From Henckelia pumila (taxonomy: Eukaryota > Streptophyta > Magnoliopsida > Lamiales > Gesneriaceae): a stretch of 64,000 nt of DNA. The first letter of the stretch is position 1. Each line of letters opens with the position of its first letter. Shown here one piece after another: positions 38,880 to 50,100 of the stretch. Below the pieces are notes generated by a model. The model saw only the letters and a list, made by a program, of their open reading frames with translations. It had not been told where the DNA came from and searched no databases. The position numbers and the translations under genes were made by a program. The stretch spans positions 154,829,753-154,893,752 of the forward strand of contig NC_133123.1 of NCBI RefSeq assembly GCF_033568475.1, given 5' to 3'.

Positions 38880-40142
38880 GAGATGCACTACTAATCATTC
38901 GATAAACATGTAATTAATTTAATTAAATTATTAATTATTAGCATATAAATAACTGAATATAACAAAAAACTTGATAATTAATTATATAACCCAATCAAAT
39001 TACAATAAAAGATAGAAATATCCTTAAATTAAAACCAATAGTGCCCTCTGCTCCTAGGTCCTGGTAATTTACTGAACATTGATTCACCTTCTGCCTGAAC
39101 AACTTGCAAGTTGCACCATCGAATGTGGTCTCCATGATAGAATCAAGGACGTGAGTGAAATTTCCAAGTACACAATGTATGAGTACACATGTTTATATGC
39201 AAGGACTCCTTTGGTTAATCAGGATTAAAAAATCGGAACTCGTGCTTAGACTTTAAGAACCCCAGTATGAGCTCGATATTCCGAAAATCCATTGAATGCC
39301 ACAAATATTGACCGTGATCTTGGACATACATTGTCCTAGATAAGTACCTCACACTATGTTATATACATCCAGTGGATGTCACACGATTACAAAAAACAAG
39401 AGCTGAGCGACCCTACTCAACTGACTATCTCAAGGTATATCAGGCTCAACGTGATTAGCACATGTTCATACATACATTACATGATAATCATGCATCATAT
39501 CATAGATATCTCAGTCAATACTTACGTATCTCTAAAAAACTGGTTTAGTAGCACAAAGTTTATAAAGTCCCAGCCTAAAGATAAGTGAACATCATAACAA
39601 TAATTCTTTTAATCTTAAAGTCTCTATTAATCCAATAGATAATCTCAATAACTATTAAGTATTCGGGACTATCTTTCATCTGTCGTTAGTCCATAGAAGT
39701 CGAGAGCCCCACAACTGAACATAGTTTCGTTACGACCTCAGTAGCACACTGACTCCTTGATATCCCTCGATAATATGGCTAGAAACACTCAAATATAGAC
39801 TGAATAACTCAGGAAACTCTGTTGCATGTATTTAGGTATGAGAATCTCACGTTTATGTTAACTTATGTATTTAAATTAAAAATTTTTGCAACCAACATTT
39901 TGTTGTGATTTTTATTTATAAATTACGTAAATGAAAAACAATAAAATATCGTTTTGATATGATTTTTTTTAGTTTCTAATTTTTTGATTTGTAATAAATT
40001 TTCCAACCAATGTTTTCTTCCGATTTACATTTATAAATTATGTTAATAAAACATGGTAAAAGATCATTACGATAAGAATACGACAAAATAAAATGATACG
40101 ATAAAACAGATATTTGAAAGAATTTAGATAATGTCAAAATTT
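38880..40142 (-). repeat. Old Ty3/gypsy-type LTR-like sequence, copy 2
   Basis: Partner of 37412-38545. Shared landmarks are AACTTGCAAGTTG, CATTGATTCA, AACAAGAGCTGAGCGA, AAAAAACTGGTTTAG and GATAATATGG. About 335 bp separates the copies. They may be the two LTRs of a mostly deleted element or two solo LTRs. No coding parts remain. Confidence 0.5.
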
Positions 40143-41093
40143 CCTATTTGAATAAAAACACACTTGAAAAATGAAGTAATTAAAATAAATGTACAAAATA
40201 ATTTCAAAATTATTTATATAAGTACTTGATATAAAAATTAAGTGAATCTAAATGACAATTCAAGAGCGGTTAATTAATAAATTAACAAAAACTATTGTGA
40301 TTAAAGGAGGTAGATAGACATTATTTGAGAGCAAATAAAAAAAATATTCGAAGTAATTTATAATCTAGAAAGTTCAATAATGAGTGTAGTCTCTTCTTGT
40401 AAAAAAAAATTATTGTGACACATTATAATACTTAGATACACAAATTAATATTTCTAAAGTCAATAAAAAGTTACCGTTCAGATTTAAGCTGTAAAATAGT
40501 AAATACATGACAAAAGATGCATATACATTTACATAATTTAATAACTAATTAAGAATATATACACACACAAAATACATGTATATTTTTAAAATAAACATGT
40601 ATATTGAACATGTATAATTTAAAAATCAAAAAATACATTTGTCCATCCAGGGAAAAACAATAAAAAATTAAAATAAAAACAAAAAATTTGACCAATACCC
40701 AAACCACCACAATAGATTCAAATAAGGCATAGATAATGACAAACAATTATCAATTATAATTATCTTATGTGACAAAATTATCTTAGTAATAAAAAATAAA
40801 ACCACAAAAATTATTCAATAAATTTAATATTTAATTATGTTTTTTGCTAAATTTTAACCTCTTTTGGATTTTGGGCACCTTTCTCGGTTTGCTTTATAGA
40901 ATTACATATTATGGATAGTTAATTTTATATCGAAGTGGATCTTTTGTAAATTAATATTCAATTTCATGTGAGAACTAAAATTTCAATTTAAGTCTTCCAT
41001 CTTTTTTTTTTTGTGTGTGGCAATTTTAGCCATTTTTCCGACTTAGTACTGACATGAAACAAATGCAGTGCTGATGTGACGTTGGCATGTACA
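40143..41093. other. AT-rich intergenic
   Basis: No gene, RNA or clear repeat was recognised. Confidence 0.45.
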
Positions 41094-41690
41094 TTGTTTG
41101 TCACGCCCCAGACCCAGGCCCGCACTTGCGCGACTGCACAATAGGCCCCTATAGCAACTACTTCGTATTCGTCATCGCTTTACGAAAATGATTAACCCAA
41201 GTTGCTATAAAAGTTCATTTTAGCCCATTTTAAATAATTTTTTTAAAGATTTCATTTTTTTCATGTGAGACAGAGGTCTAAAAATCACCCTCCCTTCAGA
41301 ACCAACGTTCTTATTGCGACATGACCTTCGATCCACCAGCACCGAAAATCTAGAGATGACTCCTACAGGTTCAAGAGGTGGCTCCCGTCATATAACACTT
41401 TGTCCCGCAGGTTCAAAAGGTGGCTCATACGCACGTAGCACTTTGTCATGCATAAAACTTATTTCACGAGGTTCCTGCCGATGACCATCTTTGATACCAT
41501 TTTGTCACACCTAGGTCTCAGGCCCGTGCTTGCGCGACTGCACAATGTGCCACTATAGCAACTACTTCGTATTCGTCCTCGGTTTACAAAAATGATTAAC
41601 CCAAATTGCAATAACAGTTTATTGTAGCCCATTTTAAACTCATTTTAAAGCTTTCATTTTTTTCATGTGGGACAGGAGTCACACAGTGTT
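41094..41690 (-). mobile_element. TRIM-like LTR element, old
   Basis: Two direct repeats of about 185 bp (41099-41287 and 41503-41685) share GCGCGACTGCACAAT, AGCAACTACTTCGTATTCGT and TTCATTTTTTTCATGTG. They enclose about 215 bp. On the minus strand the internal part begins with TGGTATCAAAG, a degenerate tRNA-iMet primer-binding site, and ends with the purine tract GGGAGGG. Candidate target duplications TTGTT and GTGTT match at four of five bases. It is a non-coding TRIM, and LTR divergence of well over 10% makes it old. Confidence 0.75.
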
Positions 41691-42904
41691 ACATTAGCAC
41701 TACCAATGAAATAGAACTAAAATTGCCAAAAATAAAAGTTGCAGATTAAAACTGAAATTTGATTAAAAAATGACAAAAATTACAAAATGACATAATTATA
41801 GGATCAAAAAAAGCAGTTTTCTCAAAAATAATAAGTGCGTAAAATTTACTGTTCAGATAAAGACTGCGCTCTTCAATTTTGAAGTAAAAATTAACAGAAG
41901 AAAGTTGAAAATTGATTGATTAAAATTGAAATAGATATGTATAAAAATTTAAAATTAATTTAAATATTCGATATAAAAATTAATTAAGCGAAGATACATG
42001 ACAATAAAAAAGAATTTAATAGATCAACAACAACTCTTTGTAATTAGGGATGAATATATTTTTATGACGAGAGAAAAATATATTTGAAACAATCCATCAT
42101 TCGAGAATTTTTGAAAAATTACTGTATTTTCTTTTAAAAATATTTTATCATGGTACATATGTTCATGATTTAAAAGTTATTTCAAAAAGTTACATTTTAA
42201 ATATATTCCATGAGATCATAAATACGCATATGTTAAAATAATTCAATAACTGATTTAAACTAAAGTATTACAAAAGAAGTTTTGGGGAAAAAATATATTA
42301 CAAAATTAAGCTAATGTGACTAATTTTTAATATATGTTGTTGCATTCAAAAGACAATTTATAAGACATTTCGAATTATTCCGTTCTAAAGTAGATTATAT
42401 ACAATTTAGGGGTTTGAATAAAATAAAATAATATTTTAAAATTTATTTTATATTAATATTTTGTTAATGAACATTAATTTAGTTAAAATTAACATGATAT
42501 GAAATGAATTAAATTTCAAATAAATCCGGTAATATCAATATGATTTCATATCCATTCTCGAAATTATTTATGCCAATCAAATTCTTCCTACATAATTAAC
42601 TATAAATATTAAACAATTTTAAAAGAACAATTAGACATATTTTAATAATATTTTAAATAATAGTAATGGTTATTATTAATCTAAATTTGATAACAATGAT
42701 TTAAACATATTTAATTTTTTTTATTAACAATAATAATAGTAAGACCATAATTAGTGCAACAATGAAGTATTAAATTAACTTTATTAAAATTTGCGAAAAT
42801 GACTTAATACCCCTTGACTTTTCACAATTTAAATCAAACAACAATTTCAGATAAGGACAATTAAAACTATTCACAAATCAAACTCACATATCTATCTATC
42901 TATA

Positions 42905-42985
<81 letters not shown>

Positions 42986-44270
42986 ATCTTTCTAGCCTTA
43001 TTTTTAAAACAATCCATATACTTAAAGATAAAGTGTGGTGAAAAATAAAAAAAAAGTATAAAATAATTACTTATGAAATATAAAGAAACAATTAATGAAA
43101 GCGTATAAATAAGGGCATTCAAGTAAATTCACAATTGAAACTCACATATTTATATAATAGATAGATAGATAGATAGATATATATTATTATAATTATATAA
43201 AATGTAAAATCGTCATAATATAACTTTAATAAAATATTGCAATAAATGTGGTAATGTTCGAGCTGGTGGAACGAATGAAAGTAGTAAATGGTCGAGAGAC
43301 CGATTTTTTTTACGACCACCTGCAAGTGCAAAATCATTGCATTCGAACAAGACAACTTTCTCGAACGAGTATGTCACGAATTTTGTTTGTCCGCACGTTA
43401 TCATGTCATAAAAAAATAAATCTAAATATTTTTATTGTATTTTTTTGTTTGAAAAAGTAAATTGGAATTGCAAGAATGTAAACACTAAACTTTCATCTCA
43501 CATTCTCTTTGAATCAATTGGAAGCCAATTATGTTTTATCATTTTCAAATTTACTTTGTCTCTCTTCCATATTACTGGATAATTGAGTTTTTTTATTTTT
43601 TATTTGTATATATATTATATACATTAATATCACACGCAAAGTCGCAAAGTATGAGCTTACATATATAATTAGTACACCAATGCACCAATGTATGTTATGT
43701 GTATTTATCCATTCTTTTCCTCGTTAATTTAATTTATATTCAAAAAATTAACATCATAGTTATATAAAGTAACGAAGTGTTGTACTGTAATTTGAATTGA
43801 TTATATCTTTATAAAGCTCATTTCATAATTGCAGCAATAATTACTCATGGACTAAAAATGCAATTTTAATTGACAATTTGTTTTTTTTAAAAGGAATAAA
43901 AACAAAATAATCCATGATACCAAAACTTATCTCTAGTGTGCTTAAATTAATAAATAGTAATAGATACTAGATAGAGATATACATTTATATATAAAATAAA
44001 ATTAAATATATAAAATTCTCAAGAAATTGGAATTCATCACAAGATTCCATGCAACTGATTCCTCGTCCCAAATTTTATGATGCGCCGCTGTCTGAAAAAG
44101 CACATATCTACAACCTCGAGTGTGACATTGTATTTCGAGTATCACATTTGTGTTCAACCTAATTCTAGCACAAAGTGAGAGAAGGATACTATGAGAAAAG
44201 ATGCAGAAAAGTGTTATTACAGTATTATTCAAAAGGTACAAAACCACATATTCACTTAAAACCAATAAAC
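41691..44270. other. AT-rich intergenic with microsatellites
   Basis: It contains an (ATT)n run at about 42905-42955 passing directly into (GTT)n to about 42985, and a GATA run at about 43158-43180. Nothing else was recognised; no open frame here has homology I can name. Confidence 0.5.
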
Positions 44271-46701
44271 TTAATCAGAGCCACCAGGAAGTAACTTGGC
44301 CGAGTTTGATGTGCCGAATCTGCGAGTTGGTGCGCTGATAACTTTTGAAGGCGATATAACTTCAGCGACGGCAAAGCTAGTGGTATCCGCCCCTAATCGG
44401 CTCTGCAACCAGCCTTTGCCACCAGCAAAGCCACCACTCATGATCCAGCAGTTATTGAACCCGAGACTTGTCAGCGCTTTAGCTACTATTTTAGACGAAT
44501 CCGTATACCTGGACGACCATGGTTTCGTTTTGAGAATGAGCCGCGGCATTGTATAAGGAACAAACAACAAGAATTACAAGAAAAATCTCAAGTTTAAGGT
44601 CCAGTTTTCACTCACGAGTCCATTATGACAATGTAGGAACTTTTGCTGATCTTCTTGAGATAAGATATCTTCAGTGCCACTAGTTCAGCTTCCACTGTCT
44701 TGGTACTTTTGACCAGACCTCGCAGCTTGCTCGGTAAATCTTCTAAACTGTAATAGTCGAGGAAGGAGCGAACTTAACTTCGATCAACAGCCTCAGAACC
44801 AGCTTACAACAAAAAATTGATGCATAGAAAATAAGTATAGGAGAGTGTAAGACATACGGAATCGAGATCAAATTGTTTTTCGCATTTGAGGGAAGGCGGG
44901 GAGTGCCATCCTTGCTTTTATCCTTTTCTGACCTTATATCTATCAAAATGTAATTCTTTGTGGACATCAAATCCAAGGTTTGAGCAGGAGTCAGATCACC
45001 TGAAGAAGAAACCAAAACAAATGAAAATTTTAAATCTATGATTGCCATTAGTCCTCGGCGTTGTTTTCATGCAAAGCGCTATATGATATGGAATGAAAAA
45101 TTCCAAAGAAATTCAGAGAGCACCAAAAGCTAGGATAAATATCTTATATATCCCACATCTCAAAACCATTAAGGTGGTTTTTAGTTCGAATCTTATACAA
45201 ATAATTCTCATAATTGTCAGGAGTTAGGAACACTGCCGCCATTAACTCGTCTGCATTATCCCTCGGAGCTCTGCAAAATGGCTATCGATTTATGGAATTC
45301 GTTGCAATCAACTTAGTCAGCAAGATATTGCGATTATTTGAAAATATTTCGTATTCACGCCAATCCCACAGGCTCGAGGACTTAAAATAATTCGATTTTC
45401 CAGTCTTTATAAGTACGTAAATTTCTTATTTCGTTCAAGTAATAGAGTGAATAGCTAGTCCCTCTGATAATTAACCATGATATTGAGGAAACTTGAGATG
45501 CTCAAATGGATAAGCAGATAAGTTACCCTGGTATCCGCGAAATTTGAAAGAGATGGCGGAAAAGACTGGAGGGAGTAAGAAATACGCAAGAACTAGCGCA
45601 CCACCAGTCCCTAAGATCACACTGGGCTCTGCAGATAATATGGTTTCAGCGGTGGAAACAGCTACTGGTTTGGCCTTAACAATAACTTGTGTTGTTTGCT
45701 GCGCCGCATCAACTACCGTCTACAACAAAAAAATGATCATTGAGCCGAGACCCAGAAATTTTGTTGAGGGGGCTATACATATTGAAGGTGACATAAGAAT
45801 TTTAGTAAAACTACACATGAAACTTGAGTTTTTCCATTCTAGAGAAGCAAACCATCCTGTCTGGTAGCATGCAACACACTTAATTATCTTATCAAGTGCA
45901 TAATGTAAATTTCCACGAATACTACATAAAGTATTTGATCAAGTTCAATGGCACCAACAAGTAACTTCTCAATTCTCATAATCTCAAGTTTACCTTAGCT
46001 ACTGTTTTCACCGGCTCCGTGTCAATTCCGGAACTTTCGATGGCTTCTTGGGCTTTCCTAGAAGCCTCGGAAACCACAGGAGAAGCTATCTTTACCGCCT
46101 CCTCTCCAGCTTGCTTTAAAATAGGTAGTGTCGCATCAACACCCGGCTTCACAGCTTTAACAACAGCTCCAATCACTTGCCCAGCAACACCGAAAATATT
46201 AGATCCCACTTCTACAACTTGATCAATAGTTGACTCCACCTGAAAAACCAAGAAAAACAATGAGGTTCGAAACGATTTCAAATTATTTTAACATTCAAGA
46301 TCAGTGAAGTTGGAGCTAAACACAAAAATCAACAACTTAAAGAAATTTCAAGAATTGGGATGTACGTGAAATTGAAAAACATAACACAAAAACGACACTT
46401 TTTAACCAAGAAATTACACTGAATATGAAACTTAAAGGAAATTTAAAAAGGTGGGAAATTGTGCCTTATCGATGGAAGAAACAATTTGTTCCTTGGGAAG
46501 TGTTACAGCCCTGGCTTCAAGAGGCCCGGCAAAGGGAGCAAAGAGGGGCAATGCAGTTGTAGCAGACAGTAACAAAGAGTTGGGCTTCGATTGAGGCTTT
46601 GAAATACTGAGATTAGTTGTCAGAATGGAAATCTTCGGCGGCGACACAGACGGCGGCGGAACAGGTGGTGGTCGTGCGGTGGCTGCTGCTCTGAGGGCCA
46701 T
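44271..46701 (-). CDS. CAS: Calcium-sensing receptor, chloroplastic
   Basis: A thylakoid membrane protein needed for calcium-dependent stomatal closure, plastid-to-nucleus signalling and cyclic electron-flow control. Six exons on the minus strand: 46701-46465, 46239-45994, 45719-45527, 44999-44858, 44747-44616 and 44508-44271, giving 395 residues (Arabidopsis 387). There is a transit peptide (MALRAAATARPPP...), then the conserved LPKEQIVSSIDKVESTIDQV, KQAGEEAVKIASP and EASRKAQEAIESSGID. One membrane segment lies at about 194-217, ending LLPPVFSAISF. A C-terminal rhodanese-like domain (about 226-350) begins GDLTPAQTLDLMSTKNY. The expected catalytic Cys position sits in MDSYTDSSK and lacks Cys, as in other CAS proteins. 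Intron 1 appears to use a GC donor. A perfect G-box lies about 155 bp upstream of the start. Confidence 0.95.
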
Positions 46702-46817
46702 CACCTAAGGCCTCCTGCCACCACTCACACTTTGGTTGGTGTGAATTGGTCCAGGCAAATGACCCAGTTGTGATTATTGAGAAATTCCATTATTTTGGCC
46801 ATCAATGATGAAACAAT

Positions 46818-46865
46818 ACGTGGCAGTTGTACCATGAACCGACCGCTAATTTCAAGCCACGTGGC
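46818..46865. promoter_or_regulatory. G-box palindrome GCCACGTGGC and ACGTGGC element upstream of CAS
   Basis: GCCACGTGGC at 46856-46865 is a perfect 10-bp palindromic G-box, about 155 bp upstream of the CAS start codon. ACGTGGC lies at 46818-46824. Such boxes bind HY5, PIF or ABF-type bZIP/bHLH factors and suit a light-regulated thylakoid gene. Confidence 0.55.
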
Positions 46866-47131
46866 ATTCAAGATTAGATTTTAGAGATCATTTAGTTGCT
46901 AGCCGTTAGGACAATAAAATAAAATAATTCTAGTGTTTAGATTAAGGAATCAACTCGCGTATTAGGAAGTGAACAAAAAAATGTTGCATGAACTAAAATT
47001 ATTTTTATGAAGTATACAGATTTCCTAACCAATGCACACAATTTACAAATGGTTGGCATTGGCAAATTGTTCGCCTTTTCAACGATGAACAACAGCATGT
47101 GCATCAATAAGGTTGCAAATGAAGCATTAGC

Positions 47132-50100
47132 TCACTCTCTACATTTGCTGTCAGCCTTCTTCATCTTCTTGAGAGAATCGAGCAAAGAGCTAGTTTCTTG
47201 TTTGTTGGATGACTTGGCGAAAGGGTTGGAGGGGCGACTAGGAGTTTGTTGATTCATCTCTCTTGACTTCGTGTCTTTGACACTGTCCTTCAAACTCCTC
47301 GAATTCCTCGCTTCAACAGTCTTTCCTGGTGCTGTAGCTTGATCATGTTCCTTTGTTCCAGTTGCGTTTTTGGCTGGCCCCTCCACATTTTGTTTCCTTG
47401 TGAAGAAGGCGGACGATGGTGTGTTTAATGGAGGTGAAATGACGTTACTTGATGTTTTAGTAACCTGTTCATGTGTTCCATTTGCATCTATGGCTGGTCC
47501 CTCCACATTTTGTTTCCTTGTCGAGAATTTGGACAACGGTGTGTTTATTGGAGGTGAAATGACATTATCTGATGTTTTACTGATGTCTGGTGCTGTAAAG
47601 AACTTAGAAGATGCAGCATTATTAGCTCTGATAGAACCTTCACGGTTGGATTTGCTGTGGGGGAGGACTGTGTTACCAGCGGCTTCATTGAGCAATTTTT
47701 CCTACAATTGTAAAATTTGAGAATATTCAAAGTAAGTGAGACATCAGAAGTATATAATAAAGCCACCAGCAAGAACTCGGTTGGGGTCTCACCTCCAGTA
47801 TGTTATTGAATCGATCGGCCAGATTTGGCTGTTTTAATGCTGTCACAAGCTTTATGGCACCTCTCACTGATTTTTCTAGTGAAAGAAGTTTCACAAGTTC
47901 GGTAGCTCTTATAAGTTTGTCGCCTGAAAAAAGTGCAAATCGTAATCGGTGATTCTGGTGTTTCACTTTAACATAAAAATACAAGGGAAAAGGGAAATGA
48001 AACCATCAAGATTGCTGCATAGTCTTTACTCCCAATCTAGTTTGATTCAGTCATATGATACATCAAAGCAATATCTCCTCTTTATTTCACATTCACACGA
48101 ATCCAAGAACAAATTACGAGACCAACAATTTTAATCAGTGTATACTAGTGTGAAAAACTCACCATTGCAACAGGATGCGATGAGCCTCAAGATGCATCTA
48201 TCTAAGGAAGTTTCCAGATCGAAAGCCTCATCATCAAGAGAGATTGTATCATGGCCAAGAGCTCCCATTTCTTCTATGCTTTTCTGAATCTGTGAAAATA
48301 TAAGCGTTGATGATCAGCAATCATACATAATCATATTCCAGAAGAAAGCACGGGGAAGGAAATGAAGTGAATGCATCTGTTTACTGTCTAAACATCATGT
48401 AATTCTTAGTCTGATTATCTAATATAGCATTATGGCTGAACCATTTGATGATATTAATATCTTATTAATCTTATAATGATGATGCTATTGAGTATTGACA
48501 ACAAAAAGCAAATCCACCGAATAAAGTAAACTTGCCTGGGAGAGATGCATGTTGTGCATCATAAATTCATTCTCGAGACTATCTGCGCCCAGGTCAGAAG
48601 AAGCGAGAGGAAACGATAAGTCCAGCAAGGTGAGGACAGGCTTGGGAGTGCACTGAAAAAGACGATAATTGAAGATATAACTCTTTGTAGTTAAGATGCT
48701 GACTTAGCAAGACTGCAGTTTATGAATAACCATAATACCTGAGGGAAGGATTCCGGAGACTTGCAAACAATGCAAAATAACTTGCTTGAGTCCAGTCCAA
48801 CAACCCAATAATTTTCCTCAGACTTGTTTAGTTTGCTGGCGCTGATAATTGCGAGTTTTATAGCTATGTATTGATAAAAATTGCGATAAAAGGGGTACGC
48901 TTTATAAATATTAGTACCTGAAGAGTGGGAGCCAACTACCCCCATATAGGTTTGTGTATACCTTCAAGACACCCTACATTTATGTTTTTACTTTAACACT
49001 CAGATGTATTTTTTTTTTTTCACTAAAAAAATGCCATGCATTTGAGCAGAGATTTGCACCTTCGAATCGAACGAACTTAGTTGACCTACATCACTAAAAC
49101 CAAACCATGTTAAACAAGAACCAGGAGTCAATGGAAGTCTTCCTCTGAGAGGTTGTGTCCCATTTCGAATGTTGAACACTCTAAATTCAAGCATCTGCAA
49201 GAGGAAACGTTTTAAATTTAGAACCAGTTGACCTTCTTTAAAGGCCATCAAGGATAGGTTTTCAATATCAAATCCAAGATGTCAGTAACTTAGTTCTTTT
49301 CATTTGTATATTATGATCAGTAAAATCTTATGAATTATGATATTGATGGATCCCACAATCCAGGTTTAAGATCATACTTAGTGCAACTATTGGCGCGATC
49401 TAGATATCAGAATATTTGATAACTAACTGCTCAATGCCCTCCTCATTCTCACTCTTATTTCCCCCCATTCCACGTGCTTTCTAAATGGGCTTTTTATGCC
49501 TTCTAGTATATACAAATTTGACATTGGGCTTCGGGTGATCCTCCAAGGCCCTAGCATCTGTCATCTTGTATGTTATTCTAAACAATCATCAAAAGAATAT
49601 TTGTGGTACCTGCTCATCTGAAGGTAGAGGAGGGGAACTGTGAATTACAACCGCTAGCTCATCCTTGAAGCCAGCTGCTGTAACCACTGGTCCGTCAAGA
49701 GAGAGTATATACCTCTGACAAGTGACATTACGATGTCAGATTTGCAAGTACAATGCAGGGAATTTTTGTTGGACTAATCAGCGAAATTCAGAAACTACAG
49801 ATAGAATTTTCCAAACCTGCAAACCACCATGAGTGAAGATACGGAGAAGATTAATGCTGGTTACAGCAGCAACCCATGAATCTCCTGATGCAACTGCTCT
49901 GACTTCTTCCCCTTCAAATCGCATAGACCACTAAAGTTGCACAAAGAGATTAACATCAGCTATGGTTGACTAGACATCTATTTTGTCAAATTACAAGACC
50001 AGGGAGGTAAATTAGAACATCTATAATGATGGGTCCATGGAGGTGATAATGCATGATAGGGTTATATTGAAGAGGGCTAACCTCGCTGTTATTCGCCCAG

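Noticed and set aside
43119-43460. Overlapping small frames on both strands near a GATA repeat.
   Set aside because: No homology, no splice-compatible context and microsatellite-derived residues; judged non-coding.
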